A stretch of DNA of 64,000 nucleotides from Rhodococcus oryzae (GTDB lineage Bacteria > Actinomycetota > Actinomycetes > Mycobacteriales > Mycobacteriaceae). The notes under the pieces were generated by a model, which worked only from the letters and a program-made list of their open reading frames with translations, was not told the DNA's origin and ran no database searches. The DNA lies in the NCBI RefSeq assembly GCF_005049235.1, contig NZ_SUMD01000011.1, positions 62,001 through 126,000 on the forward strand, read 5' to 3'. Made by a program: the position numbers and the translations under genes. Positions 56,097 through 64,000 of the stretch are shown piece by piece (within the stretch, counting starts at the first letter, position 1; each line of letters begins with the position of its first letter).

Positions 56097-56146
56097 CGCC
56101 TGTGCGCGGTTGACGAGTCCTGAGACTCGTCAACCGCGCACAGGCG
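56097..56146. terminator. Bidirectional terminator, 23-bp perfect stem
   Basis: CGCCTGTGCGCGGTTGACGA continues with GTC, loop CTGA, then the exact complement. It begins 3 nt after the LysR-like stop and ends 11 nt before the thiolase stop. No T run follows on either side. Confidence 0.75.
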
Positions 56147-56156
56147 GCGTAGCCGC

Positions 56157-57335
56157 CTACACCTCGATGATCATGGCGATGCCCTGGCCGCCGCCGCCAC
56201 AGAGGGCCGCCGCACCCTTGCCGCCGCCGCGCGCCTTGAGCGAATGCGCCAGGGAGAGGACGATCCTCGCACCGGACATGCCGACCGGGTGCCCGACCGC
56301 GATGGCACCGCCGTGGATGTTGACCTTGTCCGCGTCGACGCCGAGCTGACGCATCGACGCGATCGCGACACCGGCGAACGCCTCGTTGATCTCGAGCAGG
56401 TCGAGGTCGGCGACGGTGGTCTCACCGTCACGCTTCAGCGCCGCCTCGATGGCGTTGGCGGGCTGGTGCAGCAGGGAGGTGTCGGGGCCCGCGACGAGGG
56501 CATGCGCCTTGATCTCGGCGATCCACTCGATCCCCCGGGCCTCCGCAACGTCCTTACGCATCACGATGACGGCGGCCGCGCCGTCCGACAGCTGCGAGGA
56601 CGCGCCCGCCGTGATGGTGCCGTCCTTCGCGAACGCCGGACGCAGCTTGCCGAGGGAGTCCACGGTGGTCCCCGCGCGGATGCCCTCGTCGTCGGCGACG
56701 GTGACGGCACCCTTGCGGGACGCGATCTCCACCGGTGCGATCTCGGCCGCGAACGCGCCCGACTCGGTCGCGGCGGCGGCGAGGCGGTGCGAGCGGGCCG
56801 CGAACTCGTCCTGCTCGGCGCGGCTGATGTTCTCCGAGGCCTGGTAGCTCTCGGTGGACGCGCCCATCGACACGCCGTCGAACGCGCACACCAGGGCGTC
56901 CCGATCGAGGGCGTCCTCGAAGCCGGTGGTGCCGTACTTCAGTCCGGTCCTGGCTCCGCGCACCAGGTACGGCGCGTTCGTCATCGACTCCATGCCGCCC
57001 GCGACCACGACATCGGCGGCGCCGGTGGCGATCAGCCGGTCGGCCTGCATGATCGCCTCGAGGCCGGACAGGCAGAGGTTGTTCACGGTGGTGGCGGGCA
57101 CCGTCATCGGCAGGCCCGCCGCGACCGCCGCCTGCCGCGCCGGGTTCGGGCCGACACCGGCCTGCACCACGGTGCCCATCACCACTGCGTCGACACCATC
57201 GGTACCGAGGCCGCTGCGTTCGAGGGCGGCGGCGATCGCGCGCCCACCCAACTCCGCCGCCGTCAGCGACGCCAGCGCGCCGGAGAGCTTTCCGATCGGG
57301 GTCCTGGCCCCCGCCACGATGACACTGGTGCTCAC
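56157..57335 (-). CDS. Acetyl-CoA C-acyltransferase (thiolase)
   Basis: A 392-residue thiolase that condenses two acetyl-CoA or cleaves 3-ketoacyl-CoA. The nucleophile Cys is in TVNNLCLSGLEAI, the His in GGAIAVGHPVGMSGA and the second Cys in AALCGGGGQG. Closest in outline to acetyl-CoA acetyltransferases (AtoB, FadA4-like). Start GTG 57335 has AAGGAG 8 nt upstream. No other fatty-acid or PHB genes are adjacent. Confidence 0.93.
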   Translation of the reverse strand: MSTSVIVAGARTPIGKLSGALASLTAAELGGRAIAAALERSGLGTDGVDAVVMGTVVQAGVGPNPARQAAVAAGLPMTVPATTVNNLCLSGLEAIMQADRLIATGAADVVVAGGMESMTNAPYLVRGARTGLKYGTTGFEDALDRDALVCAFDGVSMGASTESYQASENISRAEQDEFAARSHRLAAAATESGAFAAEIAPVEIASRKGAVTVADDEGIRAGTTVDSLGKLRPAFAKDGTITAGASSQLSDGAAAVIVMRKDVAEARGIEWIAEIKAHALVAGPDTSLLHQPANAIEAALKRDGETTVADLDLLEINEAFAGVAIASMRQLGVDADKVNIHGGAIAVGHPVGMSGARIVLSLAHSLKARGGGKGAAALCGGGGQGIAMIIEV

Positions 57336-57433
57336 GCTGAATCTCCTTCGTCGTTCGATCGCCGCACACCGGTGCGGGTTCGATCCATCGTCCCATCCGC
57401 TCCCCGGGGCGACCGTCGTGGGCGGTGACGGTC

Positions 57434-59623
57434 TCAGCGTTCCCCGTCGACCCGGTACCGGATCAGGCGGGAGCTGTTGGCGACCACGGCGACCGAGGAC
57501 GCGTTGTGCAGGATCGCCGCGAACACCGGGGACAGCGCGCCGCCTGCCCCGACCAGCAGGCCGAGTGCGTTGACGGCGATGGACATCGAGTAGTTCTGCC
57601 GGATCAGGCGGACCGCGTGACCGCCGAGGTCGCGGACGTCGAGCAGTCGGGTCAGATCGTCGCTCGCGAGCGCGACGTCGGCGGTCTCGACGGCGACGTC
57701 CGTACCCGCCAGGCCCATCGCTATCCCGATGTCGGCAGCGGCGAGCGCCGGTGCGTCGTTGGTGCCGTCGCCGACCATCGCGACCACATGGCCCTCGGCC
57801 CGCAGGCGCTGCACGACCTCCAGCTTGTCGTCGGGGAGCACCTCGGCACGCCACTCCTCGATCCCCAGCTCCGCGGCGACCGCGGCGGCCGTCTCCGGAT
57901 GGTCGCCGGTGAGCATGATCACCCGCCGCGCCCCGGTGGCCCGCAATCGGTCAAGGACCGATTGCGCCTCCGGTCGCAGCTCGTCGCGCAGGCTGATCAG
58001 GCCGACCAGCCTGCCGTCGACGGCCAGCAGCAGCGGGGTCTCCGCCCGGCGACGTAACTTGCCGACCCAGTCGGCGGCCCGTTTCGACACCCGCACGTTC
58101 TCCGATTCCAGCAGTGACACGCTGCCGAGCAGCAGTGTCCTGCCGTCGGCCCAGGTGCGCATGCCCAGCCCGACGAGCACCTCGCACTCCTGGTGCGGCG
58201 GGATCTCGATGTGCCGTTCCGCCGTCGATCGCAGCACCGCCTCGGCCAGCGGATGCCGCGAGTGGATCTCGGAGCTCGCGGCGTAGGCCAGCACCTGATC
58301 GGGTCGCCAGTCCTTCGCCAGCGCGACGATATTGGTCACCACCGGCCTACCGACGGTCAGGGTTCCCGTCTTGTCGAAGACGAACGCGTCCACCCGGCCC
58401 GCGTCCTCGAGGTGCGAGCCGCCCTTGATGAGGATGCCCCGCCTGGCGCCGTTGCCGATGGCCGCGCTGATCGCCGTCGGCGTCGCGAGCCCGACCGCGC
58501 ACGGGCAGGCGACGAGCAGCATGGTCATCGCCCGGCGTACGTCCCGCGTCGCGGCCAGTGTCAGAGCCGAGAGCACGAAGGAGGCGGGCACGAACCGGCG
58601 CGAGAAGTTCTCCCCCACCGTCTGGATCGCGGCCCTGTCCTCCTGCGCCTCCTCGACGCGGGTGATGATCCGACCGATGGTGGTGTCATCGCCGACCGCG
58701 TCCGCACGCACCACCAGCCTGCCCCGCATCACGACCGAGCCGGCGTGCACCCTGGCCCCTGCGACGATGCTCGCGGGCAGCGTCTCGCCGGTGATCGCGG
58801 ACCGGTCGACGATGGCCTCGCCCTCGATCACGATCCCGTCGACCGCGAGGGCGACGTGCTCGTGCACGATCACCTCGTCGCCGATCTCCAGCGCGTCGAT
58901 CCCGACCTGGATCTCACTCCCGTCGGCGGTCCGGACCCAGGCGGTGTCCTGGGTGCCCTTGAGCAGGTCCGAGATGGCGCGTCGGGTCCGGCGCAGGGTC
59001 AGATCCTGAAGGTACTCACCGATGTTCAGGAGCCACAGCACGGTGAGGGCGACGACATTCTCACGGAGCACGAGGCTGGCGACGGTCGCGGCCGAGACCA
59101 GCGCGTCGGTGCCGGGCGCCCGGCTGCCGCGCAGCGCCCGCAGCGCCCCGCGCAGAAAGGGGTATCCCGTGAACACCGTCGCCCCGGTGGCCACGGCGCG
59201 TCCGGTGGGGCCCAGCAGCGCGGGCCTCCCGAGTGCGTGCCGGCGGAAACCGAGCAGCACGAGCGCCGCCCCGCCGACCGCCATCCGCACGACGTCCGCG
59301 TTACCGATGTCCGCAGAGGTGGGCGCCCGATCCGGCACCAGGGCGTCGGGGATGAGCCTGCTGGCGCCGATGGCCGCCGCGAATCCGTCCCGGTCGGCGG
59401 TGCGGGGCGAGTACCAGATGACGATCGAGGCGGTGCGCGGATAGGCGTGCACGGCCCGCACCCCGGTCAGGGTGCCGACGGCGTCCTCGACGGCGACCGC
59501 CCGCGGCCGGCTGCCCCGCAGCCACGGCGCGTGCATCCGCACCCGTCCACCCGCGTCGGAGAGGACGGTCAGGTCTCCGACCGCGGTCGGAACCTGATGC
59601 AGCACCGCCGGTTCCGCGGACAT
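57434..59623 (-). CDS. ctpC: P1B-type metal-transporting ATPase (Mn/Zn exporter)
   Basis: A 729-residue P-type ATPase very close to M. tuberculosis CtpC. The N-terminus (VLSDAGGRVRMHAPWLRGS, VRAVHAYPRTASIVIWYSPR) is a ferredoxin-like domain without the CxxC of copper pumps. Membrane metal motif CPC at 373-375, phosphorylation site DKTGTLTV (Asp417), TGE at 278-280 and GDGTNDAPALAAADIGIAMG. CtpC exports Zn and Mn, protecting against zinc poisoning and loading secreted Mn enzymes. pacL1 lies 6 nt upstream. Located beside oxyR, which could tie metal export to oxidative stress. Confidence 0.95.
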   Translation of the reverse strand: MSAEPAVLHQVPTAVGDLTVLSDAGGRVRMHAPWLRGSRPRAVAVEDAVGTLTGVRAVHAYPRTASIVIWYSPRTADRDGFAAAIGASRLIPDALVPDRAPTSADIGNADVVRMAVGGAALVLLGFRRHALGRPALLGPTGRAVATGATVFTGYPFLRGALRALRGSRAPGTDALVSAATVASLVLRENVVALTVLWLLNIGEYLQDLTLRRTRRAISDLLKGTQDTAWVRTADGSEIQVGIDALEIGDEVIVHEHVALAVDGIVIEGEAIVDRSAITGETLPASIVAGARVHAGSVVMRGRLVVRADAVGDDTTIGRIITRVEEAQEDRAAIQTVGENFSRRFVPASFVLSALTLAATRDVRRAMTMLLVACPCAVGLATPTAISAAIGNGARRGILIKGGSHLEDAGRVDAFVFDKTGTLTVGRPVVTNIVALAKDWRPDQVLAYAASSEIHSRHPLAEAVLRSTAERHIEIPPHQECEVLVGLGMRTWADGRTLLLGSVSLLESENVRVSKRAADWVGKLRRRAETPLLLAVDGRLVGLISLRDELRPEAQSVLDRLRATGARRVIMLTGDHPETAAAVAAELGIEEWRAEVLPDDKLEVVQRLRAEGHVVAMVGDGTNDAPALAAADIGIAMGLAGTDVAVETADVALASDDLTRLLDVRDLGGHAVRLIRQNYSMSIAVNALGLLVGAGGALSPVFAAILHNASSVAVVANSSRLIRYRVDGER

Positions 59624-59629
59624 CTCGCC

Positions 59630-59917
59630 CTAGTGAGCGTGCCCGTGGCCGCCCGCGTCCGCAACCCCTGGCGGCGGCACCTCTTCGCCGAGGCGCTCGC
59701 GCGCTTCGGCCACCACGTCAGCCATCGTGAGACGGGCGGACTCCGCGCCTTCCTCCGCCTTGCGGGCGCCCCGCAGGCCCCACTCGGTGGCCGTCACGGC
59801 GGCCTCCCGCAGCGGCGCCCTCGCGACGATCCGCCGCGCCCCGTTGTAGGCGGCGACCCCCACGGCCCCGGTGACCACCGTCGAGGCGGCCTTGATGATC
59901 AGTCCGTGCAGAGGCAT
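59630..59917 (-). CDS. pacL1: PacL1-type metal-binding partner of CtpC (DUF1490)
   Basis: A 95-residue membrane protein of DUF1490. One transmembrane segment (about 5-27, GLIIKAASTVVTGAVGVAAYNG) is followed by an amphipathic region (REAAVTATEWGLRGARKAEE) and a His-rich C-terminus, GGHGHAH. M. tuberculosis PacL1 has an equivalent Zn-binding tail, gathers CtpC into membrane patches and stabilises it. The stop is 6 nt before ctpC, so they are cotranscribed. ATG 59917 follows AGGAGG. In this tail the Asp of the mycobacterial motif is replaced by Gly or Ala. Confidence 0.9.
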   Translation of the reverse strand: MPLHGLIIKAASTVVTGAVGVAAYNGARRIVARAPLREAAVTATEWGLRGARKAEEGAESARLTMADVVAEARERLGEEVPPPGVADAGGHGHAH

Positions 59918-59981
59918 CGTCGTTCCTCCTGCTGGTGCGGCGTATGTCCATTGTGACGCACCGACACGCGATCGCGGAGGC

Positions 59982-60923
59982 CTATCGGGAACCCGCGGAC
60001 GGCGTCGCGGCAGCGCCAGGCGCGACCGACCGCACCACATCGGCGAGCCTGCGGTAGCCGTCGGCCCGCCCGCTGGAGGAGCGGAACACCAGGCCGATCG
60101 TCCGGCCCGGCGCCGGGCTCGCGAACCGGGCGGTGGCGAGGTCGCCGCGGCGGGTCTCCACCGGGACCGCCGAATCCGGCACCAGGGTCACCCCGAGGCC
60201 ACCAGCGACGCACTGCACCACGGTCGCGAGCGAGGTCGCCCTGGTGTCCCCGGACGACGGGTGCGCGTCCACCGAGCGGCACAGGTCGAGAGTCTGGTCG
60301 CGGAGGCAGTGCCCCTCGTCGAGCAGCAGCAGCGGCAGGTCGTCGAGCACCTGTGGCGACAGGTCGACCCGCCCGGCCAACTCGTGGTCACCCGGCACCA
60401 CCATCACGAAATCCTCTGTGTAGAGAGGGATCTCCACCAACCCGGTCGCCTCCGACGGGAGCGCAAGGACAGCGACGTCCAGCACGCCCGCGCGCAGCGA
60501 ATCCAGCAGCCGCGCGGTCTGGTCCTCGATCACCTGGGGCACCACGGCGGGCAACTCCGCACGCATCGCGGGCAGCAGAGCGGGCAGCACGTACGGCGCG
60601 ACGGTCGGGATCAGACCCATGCGAAGCGGACCGCCGAGCCGGTCCCCCACGCCCGCCGCGGTGGCCACGAACCCGTCCGCCGCCTCGAGGATCATCTTCG
60701 CCTGCGCGAGCAGCTGGGTGCCTGCGTCGGTCACGAGCACCCGACGGGTGCTGCGCTCGATCAGCTGCACCCCGAGCCCGTTCTCGAGCGCCGCAAGCGC
60801 CTGCGACAACGTGGGCTGGCTCACATTCAATCGCGCTGCCGCGGTACCGAAGTGGCGGTATTCGGCGACCGCGACGAAGGCACGCAGCTGCGACAGTGTG
60901 GGTTGATAAGTCTGATCAGCCAT
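59982..60923 (-). CDS. oxyR: Peroxide-sensing regulator OxyR (LysR family)
   Basis: A 313-residue LTTR. N-terminal winged HTH (RHFGTAAARLNVSQPTLSQALAALE), then the redox domain with Cys206 and Cys215 in GHCLRDQTLDLC, the disulfide pair of OxyR. In M. tuberculosis oxyR is a pseudogene; here it is complete. Divergent from ahpC, which it should activate. ATG 60923 has TACACT 7 nt upstream without a Shine-Dalgarno (leaderless). A longer in-frame start at 60977 lacks homology. Confidence 0.93.
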   Translation of the reverse strand: MADQTYQPTLSQLRAFVAVAEYRHFGTAAARLNVSQPTLSQALAALENGLGVQLIERSTRRVLVTDAGTQLLAQAKMILEAADGFVATAAGVGDRLGGPLRMGLIPTVAPYVLPALLPAMRAELPAVVPQVIEDQTARLLDSLRAGVLDVAVLALPSEATGLVEIPLYTEDFVMVVPGDHELAGRVDLSPQVLDDLPLLLLDEGHCLRDQTLDLCRSVDAHPSSGDTRATSLATVVQCVAGGLGVTLVPDSAVPVETRRGDLATARFASPAPGRTIGLVFRSSSGRADGYRRLADVVRSVAPGAAATPSAGSR

Positions 60924-61111
60924 GCCTATCAGTGTAGTGGCATATATCGCCTTTACCTTTTGAAAGGTTTCGGGCACTATGGACTCATACCAAAGAGCGC
61001 AGGTCAGCGGGGACCCGCGAGACCCGCTCCCGGTATCGAAATCACCCCGGCGTAGCCACCAGTGTGGTTGCCCGTGCCCGACGATCCATCACAAGTAGGA
61101 GGACGAGACAT
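60924..61111. promoter_or_regulatory. oxyR/ahpC divergent promoter region
   Basis: AT-rich relative to its surroundings. TACACT (60936-60931, minus strand) is the oxyR -10. ACCTTT-TG-AAAGGT (60955-60968) is a perfect 6+6 inverted repeat midway and the best candidate for OxyR binding. An ahpC -10 may be in CACTATGG (about 60975-60982). AGGAGG (61097-61102) is the ahpC ribosome site. Confidence 0.55.
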
Positions 61112-61699
61112 ATGGCTCTGCTGACCATCGGCGACCAGTTCCCGGCGTACAACCTCAAGGCCGTCATCGGCGGGGACCTGTCCAAGGTCGACGCCCAGCA
61201 GCCTGACGACTACTTCACCCAGGTCACCAGCGACGACTACGCCGGCAAGTGGCGGATCGTGTTCTTCTGGCCCAAGGACTTCACCTTCGTGTGCCCCACC
61301 GAGATCGCCGCGTTCGGCAAGCTGAACGAGGAGTTCGCGGATCGCGACGCCCAGGTGCTCGGCGCCTCCGTCGACAACGAGTTCGTGCACTTCCAGTGGC
61401 GCGCACAGCACGACGAGCTCAAGACCCTCCCCTTCCCGATGCTCTCGGACCTCAAGCGTGAGCTGGCCGAGGCCACCGGCGTCCTCAACGCCGACGGCGT
61501 CGCGGACCGCGCCACCTTCATCGTGGACCCGAACAACGAGATCCAGTTCGTCTCCGTGACCGCCGGTTCCGTCGGCCGCAACGTCGACGAGGTGCTGCGC
61601 GTGCTCGACGCACTGCAGTCCGACGAGCTGTGCGCCTGCAACTGGAAGAAGGGCGACCCGACCATCAACGCCGGCGAGCTGCTGGCCGAGAGCGTCTAG
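61112..61699 (+). CDS. ahpC: Alkyl hydroperoxide reductase AhpC (2-Cys peroxiredoxin)
   Basis: Reduces organic hydroperoxides and peroxynitrite. A 195-residue peroxiredoxin with peroxidatic Cys61 in [10 protein letters not shown] and Cys174/Cys176 in ELCACNW, the three-Cys pattern of the mycobacterial enzyme, which uses AhpD as reductant instead of AhpF. ATG 61112 with a strong AGGAGG. ahpD starts 2 nt after the stop. Likely OxyR-activated. Confidence 0.97.
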   Translation: MALLTIGDQFPAYNLKAVIGGDLSKVDAQQPDDYFTQVTSDDYAGKWRIVFFWPKDFTFVCPTEIAAFGKLNEEFADRDAQVLGASVDNEFVHFQWRAQHDELKTLPFPMLSDLKRELAEATGVLNADGVADRATFIVDPNNEIQFVSVTAGSVGRNVDEVLRVLDALQSDELCACNWKKGDPTINAGELLAESV

Positions 61700-61701
61700 T
61701 C

Positions 61702-62241
61702 ATGAGCGTCGAGAACCTGAAGAACTCGCTGCCCGAGTACGCCAAGGACCTCAAGCTGAACCTCAGCTCGCTGGCCCGGTCCACCGAGCTGAACGAGCAG
61801 CAGCTCTGGGGCACCTTCCTCGCCGCAGCGGCCGCCACCCGGTCCGCGACCGTGTTGCGGGAGATCGCGGAAGAGGCCGCCGACAACCTGTCGGCGGAGG
61901 CGTACAACGCCGCCCTCGGCGCCGCGTCGATCATGGGCATGAACAACGTCGCGTACCGCGCAAAGAGCTTCCTCGGTGACGATTTCACCCAGGTGCGCAT
62001 GGGCCTTCGCATGAACATCATCGGCAGCCCCGGCGTCGAGAAGGCCGACTTCGAGCTGTGGTCGCTCGCGGTGTCGACCATCAACGGTTGCCACGACTGC
62101 ACCGCCGCCCACGACGCGGTGGTCCGCAAGGAGGGCCTGACCAAGGAACAGGTCTGGGAGGCCGTCAAGGTCGCCGCCACCCTCCAGGGCGTGGCCCAGG
62201 CGGTCACCGCCAGCGAGACCCTCGCGGGCGCGGGCGTCTAG
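61702..62241 (+). CDS. ahpD: AhpD, alkylhydroperoxidase and AhpC reductant
   Basis: A 179-residue all-helical protein. The active site is [10 protein letters not shown], with Cys130, Cys133 and His137, plus Glu118, all at the positions of M. tuberculosis AhpD. It reduces AhpC and is itself reduced by dihydrolipoamide through SucB and Lpd. Cotranscribed with ahpC. A strong hairpin follows. Confidence 0.97.
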   Translation: MSVENLKNSLPEYAKDLKLNLSSLARSTELNEQQLWGTFLAAAAATRSATVLREIAEEAADNLSAEAYNAALGAASIMGMNNVAYRAKSFLGDDFTQVRMGLRMNIIGSPGVEKADFELWSLAVSTINGCHDCTAAHDAVVRKEGLTKEQVWEAVKVAATLQGVAQAVTASETLAGAGV

Positions 62242-62260
62242 TCCGGCTTCACCCTCAAAC

Positions 62261-62307
62261 CCGAAGGTGTCTTTTGTGCGATCGGATCGCACAAAAGGCA
62301 CCTTCGG
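62261..62307. terminator. ahpCD terminator, 23-bp stem (possible dispersed palindrome)
   Basis: CCGAAGGTGTCTTTTGTGCG and its complement CGCACAAAAGGCACCTTCGG flank an ATCGGAT centre; one base differs (T opposite G). It begins 19 nt after the ahpD stop and ends 25 nt before the phzF ATG. The long near-perfect palindrome could also be a repeated element. Confidence 0.75.
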
Positions 62308-62320
62308 TCGTTACCGGCGG

Positions 62321-62326
62321 TATCGT
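62321..62326 (+). promoter_or_regulatory. Leaderless -10 of the phzF-family gene
   Basis: TATCGT lies exactly 6 nt before ATG 62333, with no Shine-Dalgarno, and is 13 nt after the ahpCD hairpin. Confidence 0.45.
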
Positions 62327-62332
62327 TTAACG

Positions 62333-63007
62333 ATGAGTATCGAGGTTGACGTCGTCAGGGTCTTCACCGATGCGAACGGCCACCACGGCAACGCATTGGG
62401 CATCGTGGATGCGGCATTGGTGCCGGCGGAGCGCAGGCAGGGCCTGGCCGCCGAACTCGGGTTCAGCGAGACGATTTTCGTCGAACTACCCGGCCCTGGC
62501 GCCGCGAGCGCGCGGGCGCAGATCTTCACCCCCGCCACCGAACTGCCCTTCGCCGGGCACCCGACGGTCGGCCTGTCCTGGTGGCTGCGCGAACGGGGCG
62601 CGGCCGTCGACGTCCTCGAGGTCCCGGCCGGTCCGGTCACCACCTACGTCGACCACGGGATGACCTGGGTGCGCGCCAAACCCGACTGGGCGCCCGAGTT
62701 CACCCTGCACCCGAAACCCGACTCCGCGGCAGTGGTCTCCACCAGGGCGGACTCGTTCGAATCCGGACACCACTACGTCTGGGCGTGGGCAGGCGAGGGT
62801 GCGATCAGATCCCGAATGTTCGCCCCGCTCATGGGGATACCGGAGGACGAGGCCACCGGCGCGGCGGCGGTCCGGATCACCGAGCACCTGCGCCGAAGCC
62901 TGCACATCACCCAGGGGCGCGGGTCGCAGATCTACACCGTCTACGCACGCGACGGATGGGTCGACGTCGGCGGACGCGTACACCCGGACCGAACGCTGAG
63001 CGTGTAG
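62333..63007 (+). CDS. PhzF-family isomerase-like protein
   Basis: A 224-residue PhzF-fold protein, similar in size to Rv2716 and shorter than true PhzF (about 280). The first half has VVRVFTDANGHHGNALGIVD and ELPFAGHPTVGLSWWL; FAPLMGIPEDEATGAAAV marks the second. In active PhzF a Glu near residue 45 is the catalytic acid; here FSETIFVELP fits. The reaction is unknown; phenazine genes are absent. Converges on the tetR gene. Confidence 0.85.
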   Translation: MSIEVDVVRVFTDANGHHGNALGIVDAALVPAERRQGLAAELGFSETIFVELPGPGAASARAQIFTPATELPFAGHPTVGLSWWLRERGAAVDVLEVPAGPVTTYVDHGMTWVRAKPDWAPEFTLHPKPDSAAVVSTRADSFESGHHYVWAWAGEGAIRSRMFAPLMGIPEDEATGAAAVRITEHLRRSLHITQGRGSQIYTVYARDGWVDVGGRVHPDRTLSV

Positions 63008-63016
63008 ACCCACCGG

Positions 63017-63604
63017 CTATCCGGACAGCGCGCGATCGACCGCCGCCTCGATGAGTTCGTCGATCTCGCTGTCCGAGAACAGCTCCGGCAGCGTCAGCCG
63101 GTCGACGATCAACCAGTTCAGCGCGAGATAGAGCAGGCGGACCGTGGTGGCGTCGCCCGGCATGCCCGCCTGCAGGTGATTGGTGACGTTGAAGTCCAGG
63201 TCGGCCCGGATCCGTTCGGTCAGCACCGCGCGCAGCTCCGGTCGCCGGGTCGCCTCGAGCCTGAGCTCGAGCAGGGCGAGGAAGCCCGTGCGGAACTCGG
63301 TGATCCGGCCGACGACCTCGCGCATCAGCCCGACCAGATGATCACGATCGTGCGGACCGCCGAGGCTCTGCGCCAAGGACTCGTCATCGGGGGTCAGCCG
63401 CTCATAGAACCGGCCGCCCGCCTGAGCCAACAGGTCGTCGCGGTTGGCGAAATAGTTCGACGCCGTACCCGGCGGCACCCCCGCCCGCGAATCGACGGCC
63501 CGGAAGGTGAGCCCGCGCGCACCCAGTTCCGCCAGGACCTCGATCGCGGCGTCGACCAACGCCGCTCGTCTCTCCGGATTGCTCCGCACTTGACACCACT
63601 CCAT
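63017..63604 (-). CDS. TetR-family regulator
   Basis: A 195-residue regulator. HTH at about 15-60 (LVDAAIEVLAELGARGLTFRAVDSRAGVPPGTASNYFANRDDLL). The C-terminal ligand domain is typical and unassigned. ATG 63604 or GTG 63589 is the start. Divergent from a reductase gene, with two matching half-palindromes in the 55-bp gap, so it probably represses both. Confidence 0.9.
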   Translation of the reverse strand: MEWCQVRSNPERRAALVDAAIEVLAELGARGLTFRAVDSRAGVPPGTASNYFANRDDLLAQAGGRFYERLTPDDESLAQSLGGPHDRDHLVGLMREVVGRITEFRTGFLALLELRLEATRRPELRAVLTERIRADLDFNVTNHLQAGMPGDATTVRLLYLALNWLIVDRLTLPELFSDSEIDELIEAAVDRALSG

Positions 63605-63647
63605 CCGTAGTACTACGTTCAGACCACTTCAAATAGAGTACTACGGA
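63604..63647. promoter_or_regulatory. TetR operator pair
   Basis: TCCGTAGTACT (63604-63614) and AGTACTACGGA (63637-63647) are exact reverse complements 22 nt apart. The first also forms a self-contained palindrome CGTAGTACTACG (63606-63617). The gap is short, so binding would block both promoters. Confidence 0.65.
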
Positions 63648-63659
63648 CGGAGCACTTAT

Positions 63660-64000
63660 ATGCGCAAGCTTGTGTACTACGTGGGAATCTCGCTCGACGG
63701 TTACATCGCCGGCCCGGGCGGCGAATGGGAATTCATGCTCTCGGACGAGGTGACGGCATGGATCACCCAGCGATACCCGGACACCGTCCCCACCCACATC
63801 CGCCCGCACGTCGGCCTCGACGGCACCGCCAACCAGGCGTTCGGCGCGGTGGTGATGGGCCTCGGGACCTATCAGCCCGGCCTCGACGTCGGCGTCACCA
63901 GCCCCTACGCCCACCTGAAGCAGTACGTGGTCTCGACCACCCTCGGCGAGATCGCCGATCCGGCGGTCGAGCTGGTCACCGGCGACCCGATCGGCCTCGT
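63660..64000 (+). CDS. Dihydrofolate-reductase-like (RibD C-domain) protein, 5' part
   Basis: The first 113 residues of a RibD_C/DHFR-fold reductase: MRKLVYYVGISLDGYIAGPGGEWEFM, then FGAVVMGLGTYQ and QYVVSTTL. The gene runs off the window. These proteins bind NADPH and act on small molecules; the true substrate is unknown. ATG 63660 has ACGGAG upstream. Its promoter region carries the TetR operator pair. Confidence 0.85.
   Translation, partial: MRKLVYYVGISLDGYIAGPGGEWEFMLSDEVTAWITQRYPDTVPTHIRPHVGLDGTANQAFGAVVMGLGTYQPGLDVGVTSPYAHLKQYVVSTTLGEIADPAVELVTGDPIGL

Overview
The window is high-GC actinobacterial chromosome of the mycolic-acid-bacteria type (order Mycobacteriales; a Nocardia/Rhodococcus-like genus fits best, but I cannot fix the genus). 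The main evidence is a run of genes in nearly the same order as Mycobacterium tuberculosis Rv2682c-Rv2715, compared from memory: dxs, a drug-type ABC exporter, a TRAM-domain RNA methyltransferase, an APC permease, ceoB/ceoC, DUF3159, an OB-fold protein, an Rv2695-like protein, DUF3710, dut, DUF3093, DUF4193, cei, suhB, ppgK, sigA, then YihY, DUF3039, DUF3099, sigB, ideR, PAC2 and an alpha/beta hydrolase. I see no tRNA, rRNA, CRISPR, insertion sequence or prophage; this is core chromosome with small accessory insertions.

Layout. 1-4.3 kb: end of a sugar transporter, an amidase and dxs (non-mevalonate isoprenoid entry). 4.4-9.2 kb: a three-domain glutaminase, a two-gene ABC exporter, a SIMPL protein and a small membrane protein. 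9.2-11.6 kb: a MarR-DHA2 efflux operon and, divergent from it, an overlooked 27-codon methionine-rich gene. 11.6-16.5 kb: an RNA methyltransferase, a KimA/YdaO-like APC permease and the TrkA-type pair ceoB/ceoC, probably a potassium-uptake module. 16.6-23.9 kb: conserved DUF genes, dut, cei, suhB and ppgK. 24-25.4 kb: sigA, the housekeeping sigma factor.

25.5-33.1 kb: a Tat-exported PhoD phosphatase, a Cys-rich orphan, a KhtT/KhtU-type K+/H+ antiporter pair joined by a 30-bp tandem repeat, a GAP/Sap-family membrane protein, a NarL-type two-component system and small proteins. 33.2-45.6 kb: a helicase, YihY, DUF3039, DUF3099, a methyltransferase, sigB (with an ECF-type promoter), a Pat-type lysine acetyltransferase with the overlapping deacetylase acuC, ideR and galE. 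45.7-56.1 kb: a secreted PI-PLC-like protein, DUF4192, a lipoprotein, PAC2, a hydrolase, a DUF3516 helicase, an amidohydrolase, and DUF5997 with a LysR-like domain that has no DNA-binding head. 56.2-64 kb: thiolase, the metal ATPase ctpC with its chaperone-like partner pacL1, the oxyR/ahpC/ahpD peroxide defence locus, phzF, and a TetR regulator divergent from a reductase that runs off the window.

Themes. Regulation: two sigma-70 factors, IdeR, OxyR, MarR, TetR, a two-component system and two ECF-type promoter candidates. Ion handling: a possible K+ uptake module, a K+/H+ efflux module and a Mn/Zn exporter. Eleven genes carry a TANNNT hexamer 6-8 nt before the start codon and no Shine-Dalgarno, as expected of leaderless transcripts.
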